From the NCBI GenBank assembly GCA_902597215.1, contig CACJWU010000001.1, positions 1-64,000 of the forward strand: a stretch of 64,000 nt of DNA, given 5' to 3'. The notes under the pieces are model-generated. The model was not told the origin of the DNA, did not search any database, and saw only the letters and a program-made list of their open reading frames with translations. Source of the DNA: an uncultured Pelagibacteraceae bacterium (lineage in GTDB: Bacteria; Pseudomonadota; Alphaproteobacteria; Pelagibacterales; Pelagibacteraceae). Of this stretch, positions 8,529 through 17,164 are shown in pieces. Positions within the stretch are counted from its first letter, which is position 1. Every line of letters begins with the position of its first letter. The position numbers were made by a program, and so were the translations under genes.

Positions 8529-9365
8529 ATGGAAACGATTGCTATTGCTGAATTAATAAATTTGTTATTTGTTTTAGCAGTTGCAGCTGCTGGAGCAGGT
8601 TTCATGGCTGGATTGCTAGGTGTAGGTGGTGGAATTGTCATGGTTCCTGCTCTTTATTATGCTTTCACAGTTTTGGATTTCGACATTATTACTAGAATGC
8701 ATTTATCAGTTGGTACATCTCTTGCTATAATCATTCCTACTTCAATTATTTCAACCATGACCCACAAGGAGTATGATGCTGTTGATTTTAAAATGGTAAA
8801 ATCATTCGGAGTTTTTATTTTAGCAGGTGTTATTTGTGGAACTTTTTTAGCTGTAAATTTAAAAACACCTGCTTTAATTTTATTTTTTTCAATATTTGCG
8901 CTTATGGTAGGGTTATTTTTTATTTTTTTAAGAGAGAAACTTGTAGATAATCCAAAAAAAATATCAGCTATTGTAAAAAATATTTCTGGAGTAATTATTG
9001 GATTTATATCTGTACCCTTAGGCATAGGTGGTGGATCTTTAATGGTTCCATTTATGAGGACATTTGGATATGATATTAGAAAATCAATTGGAACATCAGC
9101 AGCAGTTGGATTTTTAATTGCTGTAACTGGAACAATCACAATGATAACAGGCGGTAAAATAATTGATAATGTAAATACCCCCTATAGTATTGGATACATA
9201 AATTTATTAGGATTTGGAGTATTTGTACCTGTAACTATGGTTATGGCTCGAATAGGAGCTAAAGTTGTCCATAAAATTGATAAAAAGTTACTTAGTAAAA
9301 TTTTTGGAGTATTTTTAATTTTAGTATCAATGCGATCTTTTATAGAGTATTTAAATATTAACTAA
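8529..9365 (+). CDS. TauE/SafE family permease, copy 1
   Basis: A 278-residue membrane protein with about eight spans arranged as two inverted halves. Each half begins with the family motif: G-L-L-G-V-G-G-G-I-V-M-V-P near residue 28 and P-L-G-I-G-G-G-S-L-M-V-P near 165. Members export sulfite, sulfoacetate or other organosulfur and carboxylate anions. It starts 2 bp after dusA and is followed by a paralogue of nearly equal length. The short spacing puts all three on one transcript. Confidence 0.88.
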   Translation: METIAIAELINLLFVLAVAAAGAGFMAGLLGVGGGIVMVPALYYAFTVLDFDIITRMHLSVGTSLAIIIPTSIISTMTHKEYDAVDFKMVKSFGVFILAGVICGTFLAVNLKTPALILFFSIFALMVGLFFIFLREKLVDNPKKISAIVKNISGVIIGFISVPLGIGGGSLMVPFMRTFGYDIRKSIGTSAAVGFLIAVTGTITMITGGKIIDNVNTPYSIGYINLLGFGVFVPVTMVMARIGAKVVHKIDKKLLSKIFGVFLILVSMRSFIEYLNIN

Positions 9366-9375
9366 AAACAAAAAA

Positions 9376-10209
9376 TTGACCGACTCCCTCTCTAATTTAA
9401 ATTACTTTTATTTGATTATATTAATGGTCATGGCTGCAATTCCTGTTGGTTTTTTTGCAGGTCTTTTTGGAATAGGAGGTGGTTTAATATCGGTCCCATT
9501 TCTTTTTTTTATATTTGACTTTTTAAATCTTTCTGGTGATTACACAATGCATTTGGCGGTAGGCACTGCATTTTTCATAACTATTTTTACCTCTTCAGCT
9601 TCTGTTCTCACTCATAGAAAACATAATGCAGTTGATTTTAGTGTTTTAAAGACTTTTGGATCATTTGTAATTTTGGGAGTATTTTTTGGATCCTTTTTAG
9701 CAGCTATTTTAAAAACAAAATATTTAATCCTTTTTTTTTCAATTGTTGTCTTCATATTTGGTGCGTATTTGCTTTTACAACAAGAAAATTCAAACAAAAT
9801 TAAACCTAGATTTAGTTTTTTTCCTAAGGCTATTTTAGGTTTTATATCTGGTTCAATTTCTGCTCCTATGGGGATCACAGGTGCAATGATGAATGTTCCT
9901 ATATTAAGATTTTTTGGATATCCAATTACAAAAGCTATTGGTAGCGCTGCAGCTATTGGTTGGGTTATTTCTATTTCTGGAACGATAGGTTTCTTTTCAA
10001 CTGGACTTTATTTAGATGTAAGTCTGCCTTTGAGTGTTGGTTTCATAAATATCCCTGCGTTTCTAATATTTATTCCAATTACAACGATAATGGCAAGAAT
10101 AGGAGTTAACACAGTTCATAAAATGAGCAAAATTAAAGCTCAGAGAATGTTTGGAGTATTTCTTTATGTTATTGGCACAATTTTTATATTTAGATATTTG
10201 AGTTTATAG
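9376..10209 (+). CDS. TauE/SafE family permease, copy 2
   Basis: A 277-residue paralogue of the preceding gene with the same double motif (F-G-I-G-G-G-L-I-S-V-P near residue 33; in the second half P-M-G-I-T-G-A-M-M-N-V-P, where the Gly-rich core is partly replaced). The same T-H-R/K-x-x-A-V-D-F segment appears in both copies. The start is called at TTG 9376, which preserves the whole first helix; an ATG at 9424 is the alternative and would shorten that helix. A tandem pair suggests heteromeric use or diverged substrates. Confidence 0.82.
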   Translation: MTDSLSNLNYFYLIILMVMAAIPVGFFAGLFGIGGGLISVPFLFFIFDFLNLSGDYTMHLAVGTAFFITIFTSSASVLTHRKHNAVDFSVLKTFGSFVILGVFFGSFLAAILKTKYLILFFSIVVFIFGAYLLLQQENSNKIKPRFSFFPKAILGFISGSISAPMGITGAMMNVPILRFFGYPITKAIGSAAAIGWVISISGTIGFFSTGLYLDVSLPLSVGFINIPAFLIFIPITTIMARIGVNTVHKMSKIKAQRMFGVFLYVIGTIFIFRYLSL

Positions 10210-10224
10210 GTAATTTAAAAAGTT

Positions 10225-10875
10225 ATGAGAGAAATTATAAAAGTTGTAAAAGAGAAACTTGTAGCCAAATATTTAAAAGATGGCTCTATTAAAAATTACA
10301 CAAAGAAGGCTAAGAAATTTAAGCCCAGAATAAAAGCAAGAATAAGAAAAAACAAAAAAATTATTGGTAAAAATATTGATCACTTTTTTGATTGGATTAA
10401 AGGTGCAGAGTTAGTTGAATTAAAAGAATGTAACACTAAAGAAGATCCTGTCAGACCTGAACTTAATAATGTTTTTAGAAGAAGTTATGGAAGAAAAATT
10501 TTTGGAGTTAAATATAAAAGGGAAATTCATGCTGTCATGTGTTTTGCCTATACCAATGAAATTCCTAAGTCTATTGAAGAGCTTGATATAATGAGTCAAG
10601 ATGCACATTTACAAAGTACTTTAAGAGGACAGAATGTTGGAAAAATTGCAATAGCTTATACTGTTTGGTCTAAAAAAAAAGGTGGTGGTAAATTAATTGT
10701 CAAAGAAGTTTTTAACAAAATTAAAAAATCAAACCACATTAATAGATTAGTCACATTATCACCTTTGACTGACATGGCTTATAAGTTTCATATAAAAAAT
10801 GGTGCTAAATTAATTAGAGTTAACGAAACAACTCAGAATTTTGAATATAAAGTTGTCAAGAATAAATTATATTAA
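10225..10875 (+). CDS. Basic protein with C-terminal GNAT-like fold
   Basis: A 216-residue protein. The first ~60 residues are strongly basic (Y-T-K-K-A-K-K-F-K-P-R-I-K-A-R-I-R-K). Residues about 130-205 read like the second half of a GNAT acetyltransferase: a strand I-A-I-A-Y-T-V-W, a G-G-G-K-L-I-V pattern where the acetyl-CoA loop would be, the strand R-L-V-T-L-S-P-L and the helix M-A-Y-K-F-H-I-K-N-G-A. I do not recognise a specific function. The basic arm could bind RNA or membranes. It follows the TauE pair by 15 bp. Confidence 0.6.
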   Translation: MREIIKVVKEKLVAKYLKDGSIKNYTKKAKKFKPRIKARIRKNKKIIGKNIDHFFDWIKGAELVELKECNTKEDPVRPELNNVFRRSYGRKIFGVKYKREIHAVMCFAYTNEIPKSIEELDIMSQDAHLQSTLRGQNVGKIAIAYTVWSKKKGGGKLIVKEVFNKIKKSNHINRLVTLSPLTDMAYKFHIKNGAKLIRVNETTQNFEYKVVKNKLY

Positions 10876-10909
10876 AAAAAAGGGTGGCTTCAGTCTCCCT
10901 CTACCACCC
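10874..10909 (-). terminator. Minus-strand intrinsic terminator
   Basis: Read on the minus strand, GGGTGG (10909-10904) and CCACCC (10887-10882) form a 6-bp GC-only stem with a 16-nt loop, followed by eight T residues (10881-10874). It lies about 70 nt beyond the stop of the lipoprotein gene at 10983 and would end its transcript. On the plus strand it touches the end of the GNAT-like gene but lacks a T tract. Confidence 0.65.
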
Positions 10910-10982
10910 ATAAGTATATTTTAAGTGATTCATTAAAAGAAAAAAAACACTTTATAAGCGAATTAGATTAAGAATTGTCTAA

Positions 10983-11318
10983 TTATGGCAGATGTTCAAT
11001 CTCTGAAATATCTGCAATATCTATTATATCAACTTTATAAGATACTATAATAATTGGATGTTTAGTTGTGTAGGGAATAGTATAAAGATCTTTATTTTTT
11101 AAATTAAGATTATGTTCATCGGAATAGGAATTAATAGACTCTAAAATCTCAAAATTATTTAATTCTCGAATGATCTTACTAGAACCATAAGATAATGAAG
11201 CTTGATATATACTACCAGTTTTTGCACCAGTAAATATTGGACCCAATAAGGCTGTACCAGGGGCGGTGCAACTACTTAATAAAAAGAAAAATAGAATTAG
11301 TAAAATTTTTTTGTACAT
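10983..11318 (-). CDS. Small predicted lipoprotein, function unknown
   Basis: A 111-residue protein with a lipoprotein signal: MYKK, a hydrophobic run, then L-L-S-S-C with Cys near residue 17 as the lipid-attachment site. A Gly-rich segment follows (G-T-A-L-L-G-P-I-F-T-G-A-K-T-G-S-I-Y-Q-A), which resembles the start of many small SAR11 lipoproteins. The rest is a polar domain ending in V-S-Y-K-V-D-I-I-D-I-A-D-I. No known domain is recognised. It is transcribed alone, with a terminator about 70 nt downstream. Confidence 0.75.
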   Translation of the reverse strand: MYKKILLILFFFLLSSCTAPGTALLGPIFTGAKTGSIYQASLSYGSSKIIRELNNFEILESINSYSDEHNLNLKNKDLYTIPYTTKHPIIIVSYKVDIIDIADISEIEHLP

Positions 11319-11477
11319 AAAAATAAATTGAGTTCTTCTATTATCCGATTCTTAAAAAAGAAAATTTTTAATTAGAGTTTTCCACAAAAAAAATTACACG
11401 TGGGGATTGTATTATCTTAATTTAGTCAATTAATAATTAGATTATTAAATTTATAAAACTCAATTTAAACACAAGAA

Positions 11478-12599
11478 ATGTATTTAAATTTATCCAAAGT
11501 TGTTAATTTTATTTTTGTGCCAAAAAAAAATAAAAGTTCATATTCTAGTTTTACAAATAAGAGTGGTCTTTTGAAATTCAATTTTGCCCCATCAAAAATT
11601 TTAAATAAAACAACAAATGAAATTCAAAATTTTTTCAAAAAAGTAAAAAAGAAGCAGGAAATTGAGAAAAGAAAGCTAGAAAAGAAAAGATTATTAGATG
11701 AAAAAAAAGAGGCAAAAAGACAAAAAAGACAGGAACAAATAGATCGTTTGAATAAAATTAAAGAGGAAAAAAGACAGATATTAGCACAAAAAAAATTAGC
11801 TATTGAAAATGAGAGAAAAGTAAGAATCAACGAGGAAAAAAGGAAAAAGATTGAAACGAGACGTTTAAAGATTGAACAACAGAAATTAAAAGATGAGGAG
11901 GCTAGAAAAATAAGAGAAGATACGCAAAAACTGAGGCAAGAAGAATTAAGAATGAAAATGTTAGAGAGACAAAGAATTCGTGAAGAAAAAATCAAAATAA
12001 AAGAGGAACAAATAGCTTTAAAACAAATAGAAGCGCAAAGAGCTAGAGAAGAAAAAGAAAAGATAAGACAAGAACAATTGAGAATTAAGGAGATAGAAAG
12101 ACAAAAGCGTTTAGATGAAGAACAAAAAATTCGAGAAGCTGCAAGAAAATTAAAATATGAAGAACAAAAGCTACGAGAAACAGAAAACAGAATTAGACAA
12201 CTTGAAATAGATAGACAACAGGAACTTCAGAGACAACTGTTAAAAGAACAGGCTTTACAGAGAGAAAAAGAGGAAGAATTAAGATTAAAAGAGGAAAAAA
12301 TAAAAGCAGATGAACAAGATAAACTAAAAAAAGAAAAAGAACAAAGAGAGAGAGAAGAAGAGTTGAGGAAAGAACAAGAAAAACAAAAAAGAATTGAGGA
12401 AGAAAAAGAGTTAGCTTTAAAAGCCAAATTAGATGAAGAAGAAAGAATTAGAGAAGAAAATAAAAGAATTAAAGAATGGGAAGATAAATTTGATCAAGAG
12501 CAAAAAAAGAAGGAGGAAGAATTAATCAAAAAATTTTATAGCGACAAGCCATCTTTAGAAAATTTAAATAACGAAAAAAAAGATGAAACAAAAAATTAA
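11478..12599 (+). CDS. Long charged single-helix / coiled-coil protein
   Basis: A 373-residue protein. Residues 1-55 are ordinary, with short hydrophobic and basic stretches. From about residue 56 to 355 the sequence is almost only Glu, Lys, Arg, Gln, Leu and Ile, with i to i+4 pairing of acidic and basic residues (for example E-E-K-R-K-K-I-E-T-R-R-L-K-I-E-Q). That is the pattern of a stable ER/K-type single alpha helix or extended coiled coil, long enough to span roughly 45 nm if continuous. There is no signal peptide and no recognisable domain. A tether, spacer or cell-shape role is possible but unsupported. Low complexity will attract false homology matches. Confidence 0.8.
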   Translation: MYLNLSKVVNFIFVPKKNKSSYSSFTNKSGLLKFNFAPSKILNKTTNEIQNFFKKVKKKQEIEKRKLEKKRLLDEKKEAKRQKRQEQIDRLNKIKEEKRQILAQKKLAIENERKVRINEEKRKKIETRRLKIEQQKLKDEEARKIREDTQKLRQEELRMKMLERQRIREEKIKIKEEQIALKQIEAQRAREEKEKIRQEQLRIKEIERQKRLDEEQKIREAARKLKYEEQKLRETENRIRQLEIDRQQELQRQLLKEQALQREKEEELRLKEEKIKADEQDKLKKEKEQREREEELRKEQEKQKRIEEEKELALKAKLDEEERIREENKRIKEWEDKFDQEQKKKEEELIKKFYSDKPSLENLNNEKKDETKN

Positions 12600-12601
12600 G
12601 A

Positions 12602-14056
12602 TTATATTTTTTGATCGTATTCACCGATCTTCTTGGTTGCCTGAAGTAAATTATCTATAAATCTAAATATTTTTAGTTTTCTTTGATTTGATGTTGGACT
12701 TTCAGTTACAACAACTAATGATGGTTTATTAGAAGAAGCTCTAATTAGTCCCCAAGATCCATCTTCAAAAGAAAATCTTATACCATTGACGGTCAATATT
12801 TCTTTAATTTCCTGATTGTCAATTTTTATTTTTTGGTCTTTTATTTTTTTAAATTCCTTCACCATTTCATCAACAACATTATATTTTTCTTCATCTTTAC
12901 AAAAGGGTGCCATTGTTGGCGATTGGTAAGTGGTTGGAAGTTCTTTAATTATTTCACTCATTTTTTTGTCTTGATTATTTAATAAGTGACAAACTTGAAT
13001 TGCTGAATTTATTCCATCGTCATAACCATAACCCAATGGTTGATTGAAAAAAAAGTGTCCACTTTTTTCAAATCCAGCTAAAGCTTTTTCATTATGTACT
13101 TTTCTTTTAATGTGAGAATGACCAGTTTTCCAATATAAAGTTTGACATTGATTTTTATTTAAAATTTTGTCAGTTGAATAAAGACCAGTAGATTTTACAT
13201 CTACAACAAACTTTGAATTTTTATGTGAATTAGAAAGATTTCTGGCGATTAACAAACCTATTTTATCAGAAAAAATTTCGTTTCCCTCATTATCAATTAC
13301 ACCAACGCGATCACCATCTCCATCAAAACCAAAACCAATATCAGCATTATTTTCTTTTACTGATTTAACGATTGCATGAAGCATTTTAAGATCTTCAGGG
13401 TTTGGATTATATTTTGGAAAACTCCAATCTAAATTACAGTCTAATTCTACCACTTCACATCCAATTCCTCTTAGTATATCAGGAGCAAAAATCCCCGCTG
13501 TACCATTACCACAAGCAACAACAGCTTTTATTTTCTTTTTTAACTTATTTTTACTTATCAAATCCTCTTTATAGACTTTATCAAAATTTTTAATTTGTTT
13601 TTCATTACCGTTGCCTTCAGTAAAATTTTGGTTTAAGGTAATTTCTTTTAATTCTTTCATTTCCTCAGGAGCGTGTGTTAATCCTTTTGTGACTCCCATT
13701 TTTACTCCTGTCCATCCGTTTTCATTGTGGCTAGCTGTTACCATCGCAACTGCGTCAGCATCTAAATTAAATTGTGCGAAATAAACCATTGGCGATAAAG
13801 ATAAACCAACATCTTCAACGAAACACCCAGTTGATATTAAACCCTTCTTTAAAGCTGACTTTATTTTTTCGCTGTATGATCTATAATCATGTCCGACTAT
13901 CACTCTTGGGTTTTCTTTTTTAGTATGTTTTTTAATTTGAGTTCCTAGACCTTTTCCAAGATTCGTGATTCCTGGCTCATTAATGTCTTTTTCGTAAATC
14001 CATCTTGCGTCATATTCCCTAAAGCCGAAGGGGTCTATTTTTATTGATTGAGGCAT
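12602..14056 (-). CDS. Phosphomannomutase / phosphoglucomutase
   Basis: A 484-residue alpha-D-phosphohexomutase, close to the ~460 residues of AlgC/ManB-type enzymes. Domain marks in order are: F-R-E-Y-D-A-R-W near residue 12; the catalytic loop M-V-T-A-S-H-N with phosphoserine Ser near 109; the magnesium loop F-G-F-D-G-D-G-D-R near 243; the sugar-specificity region around G-F-E-K-S-G-H near 325 (E-x-S-G-H type, used by PMM/PGM enzymes that accept both sugars); and the C-terminal phosphate-binding loop R-A-S-S-N-K-P near 455. It supplies hexose-1-phosphates for nucleotide sugars, and possibly the sugar donor for the glucosylglycerate genes at 41-43 kb. Confidence 0.93.
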   Translation of the reverse strand: MPQSIKIDPFGFREYDARWIYEKDINEPGITNLGKGLGTQIKKHTKKENPRVIVGHDYRSYSEKIKSALKKGLISTGCFVEDVGLSLSPMVYFAQFNLDADAVAMVTASHNENGWTGVKMGVTKGLTHAPEEMKELKEITLNQNFTEGNGNEKQIKNFDKVYKEDLISKNKLKKKIKAVVACGNGTAGIFAPDILRGIGCEVVELDCNLDWSFPKYNPNPEDLKMLHAIVKSVKENNADIGFGFDGDGDRVGVIDNEGNEIFSDKIGLLIARNLSNSHKNSKFVVDVKSTGLYSTDKILNKNQCQTLYWKTGHSHIKRKVHNEKALAGFEKSGHFFFNQPLGYGYDDGINSAIQVCHLLNNQDKKMSEIIKELPTTYQSPTMAPFCKDEEKYNVVDEMVKEFKKIKDQKIKIDNQEIKEILTVNGIRFSFEDGSWGLIRASSNKPSLVVVTESPTSNQRKLKIFRFIDNLLQATKKIGEYDQKI

Positions 14057-14159
14057 GCTGTTAATTACTTACATTTTTTTCATTTTTATAGTTGAATTTT
14101 TTTTTCACTGTTCTATAAATGTTCTGTTGATTTACATAATATTTAGTATATTAACACTA

Positions 14160-14188
14160 AGCGTATACAACATGTAGTTGTTTTCGCT
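14160..14188. promoter_or_regulatory. Inverted repeat in the nrdA leader
   Basis: AGCG-TAT-ACAAC-ATGTA-GTTGT-TTT-CGCT forms an imperfect palindrome centred on ATGTA: the ACAAC/GTTGT and AGCG/CGCT blocks are perfect and the 3-bp spacers between them mostly unpaired. It ends 26 bp before the nrdA ATG in the 158-bp gap. Position and architecture suit an NrdR-like operator, although it does not match the usual NrdR box closely. A leader hairpin is the alternative. Confidence 0.45.
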
Positions 14189-14214
14189 ATATTAACAATA
14201 TATATTAACAAAAA

Positions 14215-16155
14215 ATGAATAAAATACTATCGCAGGCATTAAAGAAAGCTGTCTCTGAATATAGCCCGGAAGTCAAGGAAGTCCAGAAAAGCAATAGACC
14301 AGATTTATTCTCATTAAATAATGAAACTGAGTTGTTTCAAAATGATAAAGGCATAATAATTAAAATTGATCGTTCGAGAGACGCTAAATTAACAGATTTT
14401 GGTAAAGCCACTTTAAAAGATAGATATCTAGGTCACAATGAATCTTTTCAAGATTTATTTGCAAGAGTAGCAAGTACTTACGCTGATGATAATTTACATG
14501 CACAAAGAGTATATAATTATATTAGTAATTTATGGTTTATGCCAGCAACACCTGTCTTATCAAATGGTGGAACTAAAAGAGGTTTGCCCATTTCGTGTTT
14601 TTTAAATGAAGCTTCTGACAGCCTAGGAGGTATCCTAGATTTATGGAGTGAGAACGTTTGGTTAGCAGCAAAGGGTGGTGGTATAGGAAGTTATTGGGGA
14701 AATTTAAGATCTATTGGGGAAAAAATTGGTAGAGTAGGTAAAACTTCAGGCATTATTCCATTTATTAAAGTAATGGATTCTTTGACGATGGCAATTAGTC
14801 AGGGATCTTTAAGAAGAGGTTCAGCTGCATGTTATCTTCCAATTGATCACCCAGAAATAGAAGAATTCATTGAAATGAGAAGACCAACTGGTGGAGATCC
14901 TAACAGAAAAGCACTTAATTTACATCATGGGGTTTTAGTTTCAGATGCGTTTATGAGAGCGGTTGAAACTGATGAGCAATGGCCATTGAAAAGTCCAGTT
15001 GATGGAACTATTCAACAAACTCTTTCTGCTAGAAATTTATGGATCAGATTATTAACGGCTAGAATTGAAACAGGTGAACCATATATTATTTACATAGACA
15101 CTGTTAACAGACAAATTCCTCAACATCATAAACTTGCAAATTTAACAGTTAAAACATCTAACTTGTGTAGCGAAATTACATTGCCAACGGGAATTGACAA
15201 AGACGGGAATGATAGAACAGCCGTTTGTTGCTTGTCATCTTTGAATATTGAAAAGTATGATGAATGGAAAGATGATAAAAACATGATTAACGATGTGATG
15301 AGATTTCTAGACAATGTATTAAGTGATTTCATAGAAAAAGCTCCTGAGGAATTTAAAGATGCAAAATATTCTGCTGAAAGAGAAAGAAGTGTTGGACTAG
15401 GTGTAATGGGTTTTCACTCATTTTTACAAAAAAATAGAATTCCACTTGAGTCGGTTATGGCTAAAGCATGGAATAAAAAAATTTTTAAGAATATTCATGA
15501 AAAAGTTAATCAAGCCTCTAAAGATTTAGCGGAGGAAAGAGGAGCATGTCCTGATGCTGCAGAATATGGTTATAAAGAGAGGTTCTCTAACAAAACTGCA
15601 ATAGCACCGACAGCATCTATTTCAATTATTTGTGGAGGTGCTTCACCTGGTATAGAACCAATAGCAGCGAACAGCTATACTCACAAAACTCTTTCAGGAT
15701 CATTTAATGTCCGTAACAGATATCTTGAAGAAATTTTAGATAGCCATGGTAAAAATGACGATGAAACATGGTCTACAATAACTACGAACCAGGGTTCTGT
15801 CTCTCATTTAAATTTCTTAACAAACTTAGAAAAAGATGTTTTTAAAACTGCTTTTGAACTTAATCAAAATTGGATTATAGAACTGAGTGGAGATAGAACA
15901 CAATATATCTCTCAAGCGCAATCAGTTAATTTATTTTTACCTGCAGATGTCCATAAAAGAGAACTTCATAAAATCCATTTTGATGCTTGGAAAAAAGGTC
16001 TTAAAAGTTTGTACTACTGTAGGTCTAAATCAATTCAGAGGGCTGAAAATATTAATGATGCTAAATCAACTGATATTACAGCTAATGTATATAAATCAAA
16101 TAACCAACAACAAGGCGAACAGCCAGAATACGAGGAGTGTTTATCATGTCAGTAG
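14215..16155 (+). CDS. nrdA: Ribonucleoside-diphosphate reductase, large (alpha) subunit
   Basis: A 646-residue class I catalytic subunit making deoxyribonucleotides. Visible residues are the redox Cys in I-S-C-F-L-N near residue 127, the N-L-C-S-E thiyl-radical motif near 316, the partner Cys in A-V-C-C-L-S-S-L-N, the P-T-A-S-I-S segment near 465, the tandem Tyr in L-Y-Y-C-R, and the C-terminal shuttle pair C-L-S-C. It is shorter than E. coli NrdA and shows no obvious N-terminal ATP-cone (V-x-K-R-D-G-x-x), so allosteric shut-off by dATP may be missing. It is translationally coupled to nrdB by a 10-bp overlap. Confidence 0.95.
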   Translation: MNKILSQALKKAVSEYSPEVKEVQKSNRPDLFSLNNETELFQNDKGIIIKIDRSRDAKLTDFGKATLKDRYLGHNESFQDLFARVASTYADDNLHAQRVYNYISNLWFMPATPVLSNGGTKRGLPISCFLNEASDSLGGILDLWSENVWLAAKGGGIGSYWGNLRSIGEKIGRVGKTSGIIPFIKVMDSLTMAISQGSLRRGSAACYLPIDHPEIEEFIEMRRPTGGDPNRKALNLHHGVLVSDAFMRAVETDEQWPLKSPVDGTIQQTLSARNLWIRLLTARIETGEPYIIYIDTVNRQIPQHHKLANLTVKTSNLCSEITLPTGIDKDGNDRTAVCCLSSLNIEKYDEWKDDKNMINDVMRFLDNVLSDFIEKAPEEFKDAKYSAERERSVGLGVMGFHSFLQKNRIPLESVMAKAWNKKIFKNIHEKVNQASKDLAEERGACPDAAEYGYKERFSNKTAIAPTASISIICGGASPGIEPIAANSYTHKTLSGSFNVRNRYLEEILDSHGKNDDETWSTITTNQGSVSHLNFLTNLEKDVFKTAFELNQNWIIELSGDRTQYISQAQSVNLFLPADVHKRELHKIHFDAWKKGLKSLYYCRSKSIQRAENINDAKSTDITANVYKSNNQQQGEQPEYEECLSCQ

Positions 16156-17162
16156 CAGAAAAAATCAAAATTAAAGATAAAGAGATAGTTCAACCAAAAA
16201 AAATGGGACTTTTAGTCGAAAATCCTGTTTATAAACCATTTAGATATCCTTGGTGTTATGATGCTTGGTTAACACAACAAAGAATTCATTGGTTGCCTGA
16301 AGAAGTTCCACTTGGTGATGATGTCAGAGATTGGCAAAAAAATTTATCTCAGCCAGAGAAAAATTTGTTAACACAAATCTTTAGATTTTTTACTCAAGCA
16401 GATGTTGAGGTAAATAATTGTTACTTGAGACATTACACAACTGTTTTTAAACCAACAGAAGTTTTAATGATGATGACAGCATTTGCTGCTATGGAAACAG
16501 TACATGTTGCAGCTTATTCTCATTTATTAGATACAATTGGAATGCCAGAGTCAGAATACTCTGCTTTTATGAAATATAAAGAGATGAAGGATAAGTACGA
16601 TTATATGCAAGGCTTTAATGTAAACTCAAAAGAGGATATTGCTAAAACAGTTGCTGTATTTAGTGCGTTCACAGAGGGCTTACAATTATTTGCAAGTTTT
16701 GCGATCCTTTTGAATTTTCCAAGACACAATAAAATGAAGGGTATGGGCCAGATTGTTACTTGGTCAGTTAGAGATGAAACTCTTCATTGCAATTCTATGA
16801 TAAGAATTTTTAAAGAATTTATAAAAGAAAATCCTGAAATTTGGACACCGAAATTAAAAAAAGAACTTTATGAAGCTTGTAGAATAATAGTTGAACACGA
16901 AGATGCTTTCATTGATTTAGCTTTTGAAATGGGTCCAATGGAAGGATTAACTGCACAAGAAGTTAAAGATTATATTAGATTTATTGCCAATAGAAGATTA
17001 AGTCAGCTTGGATTAGAACCAATTTACAAAGTAGAAAAGAATCCTTTAGGTTGGTTAGATACCATGTTGAATGCTGTTGAGCATATGAACTTCTTTGAAG
17101 GCCGTGCAACAGAATATTCAAAGGCATCTACACAAGGTACTTGGGCAGAAGCTTTTAGCTAA
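16146..17162 (+). CDS. nrdB: Ribonucleoside-diphosphate reductase, small (beta) subunit
   Basis: The ORF track starts at GTG 16137, but ATG 16146 sits 8 nt after an AGGAG ribosome-binding site and gives the natural N terminus MSVAEK, so I use it (338 residues). Dimetal ligands are visible: E-T-V-H with the radical Tyr four residues later (A-M-E-T-V-H-V-A-A-Y, near 120), the Glu in F-T-E-G-L-Q near 180, and E-T-L-H near 212, with an Asp/Glu in F-T-Q-A-D-V-E-V upstream. The Tyr suggests a tyrosyl-radical cofactor rather than a Tyr-lacking subclass. It partners with NrdA. Confidence 0.95.
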   Translation: MSVAEKIKIKDKEIVQPKKMGLLVENPVYKPFRYPWCYDAWLTQQRIHWLPEEVPLGDDVRDWQKNLSQPEKNLLTQIFRFFTQADVEVNNCYLRHYTTVFKPTEVLMMMTAFAAMETVHVAAYSHLLDTIGMPESEYSAFMKYKEMKDKYDYMQGFNVNSKEDIAKTVAVFSAFTEGLQLFASFAILLNFPRHNKMKGMGQIVTWSVRDETLHCNSMIRIFKEFIKENPEIWTPKLKKELYEACRIIVEHEDAFIDLAFEMGPMEGLTAQEVKDYIRFIANRRLSQLGLEPIYKVEKNPLGWLDTMLNAVEHMNFFEGRATEYSKASTQGTWAEAFS

Positions 17163-17164
17163 AA

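Noticed and set aside
8657-9139. 160-codon minus-strand ORF
   Set aside because: It lies wholly inside the clear TauE/SafE gene on the other strand, has no start context or recognisable domain, and is a coding shadow.
11378-11386. DnaA-box-like TTTTCCACA, with TTATCCGAT nearby at 11341
   Set aside because: One match to TTWTNCACA is expected by chance in AT-rich DNA. There is no cluster, no AT-rich unwinding repeat and no dnaA, parA or gidA neighbour to support an origin.
11624-11995. 123-codon minus-strand ORF rich in Phe, Ser and Leu
   Set aside because: It is the antisense of the GAA/AAA/AGA-rich coiled-coil gene; such repeats give long hydrophobic shadow frames.
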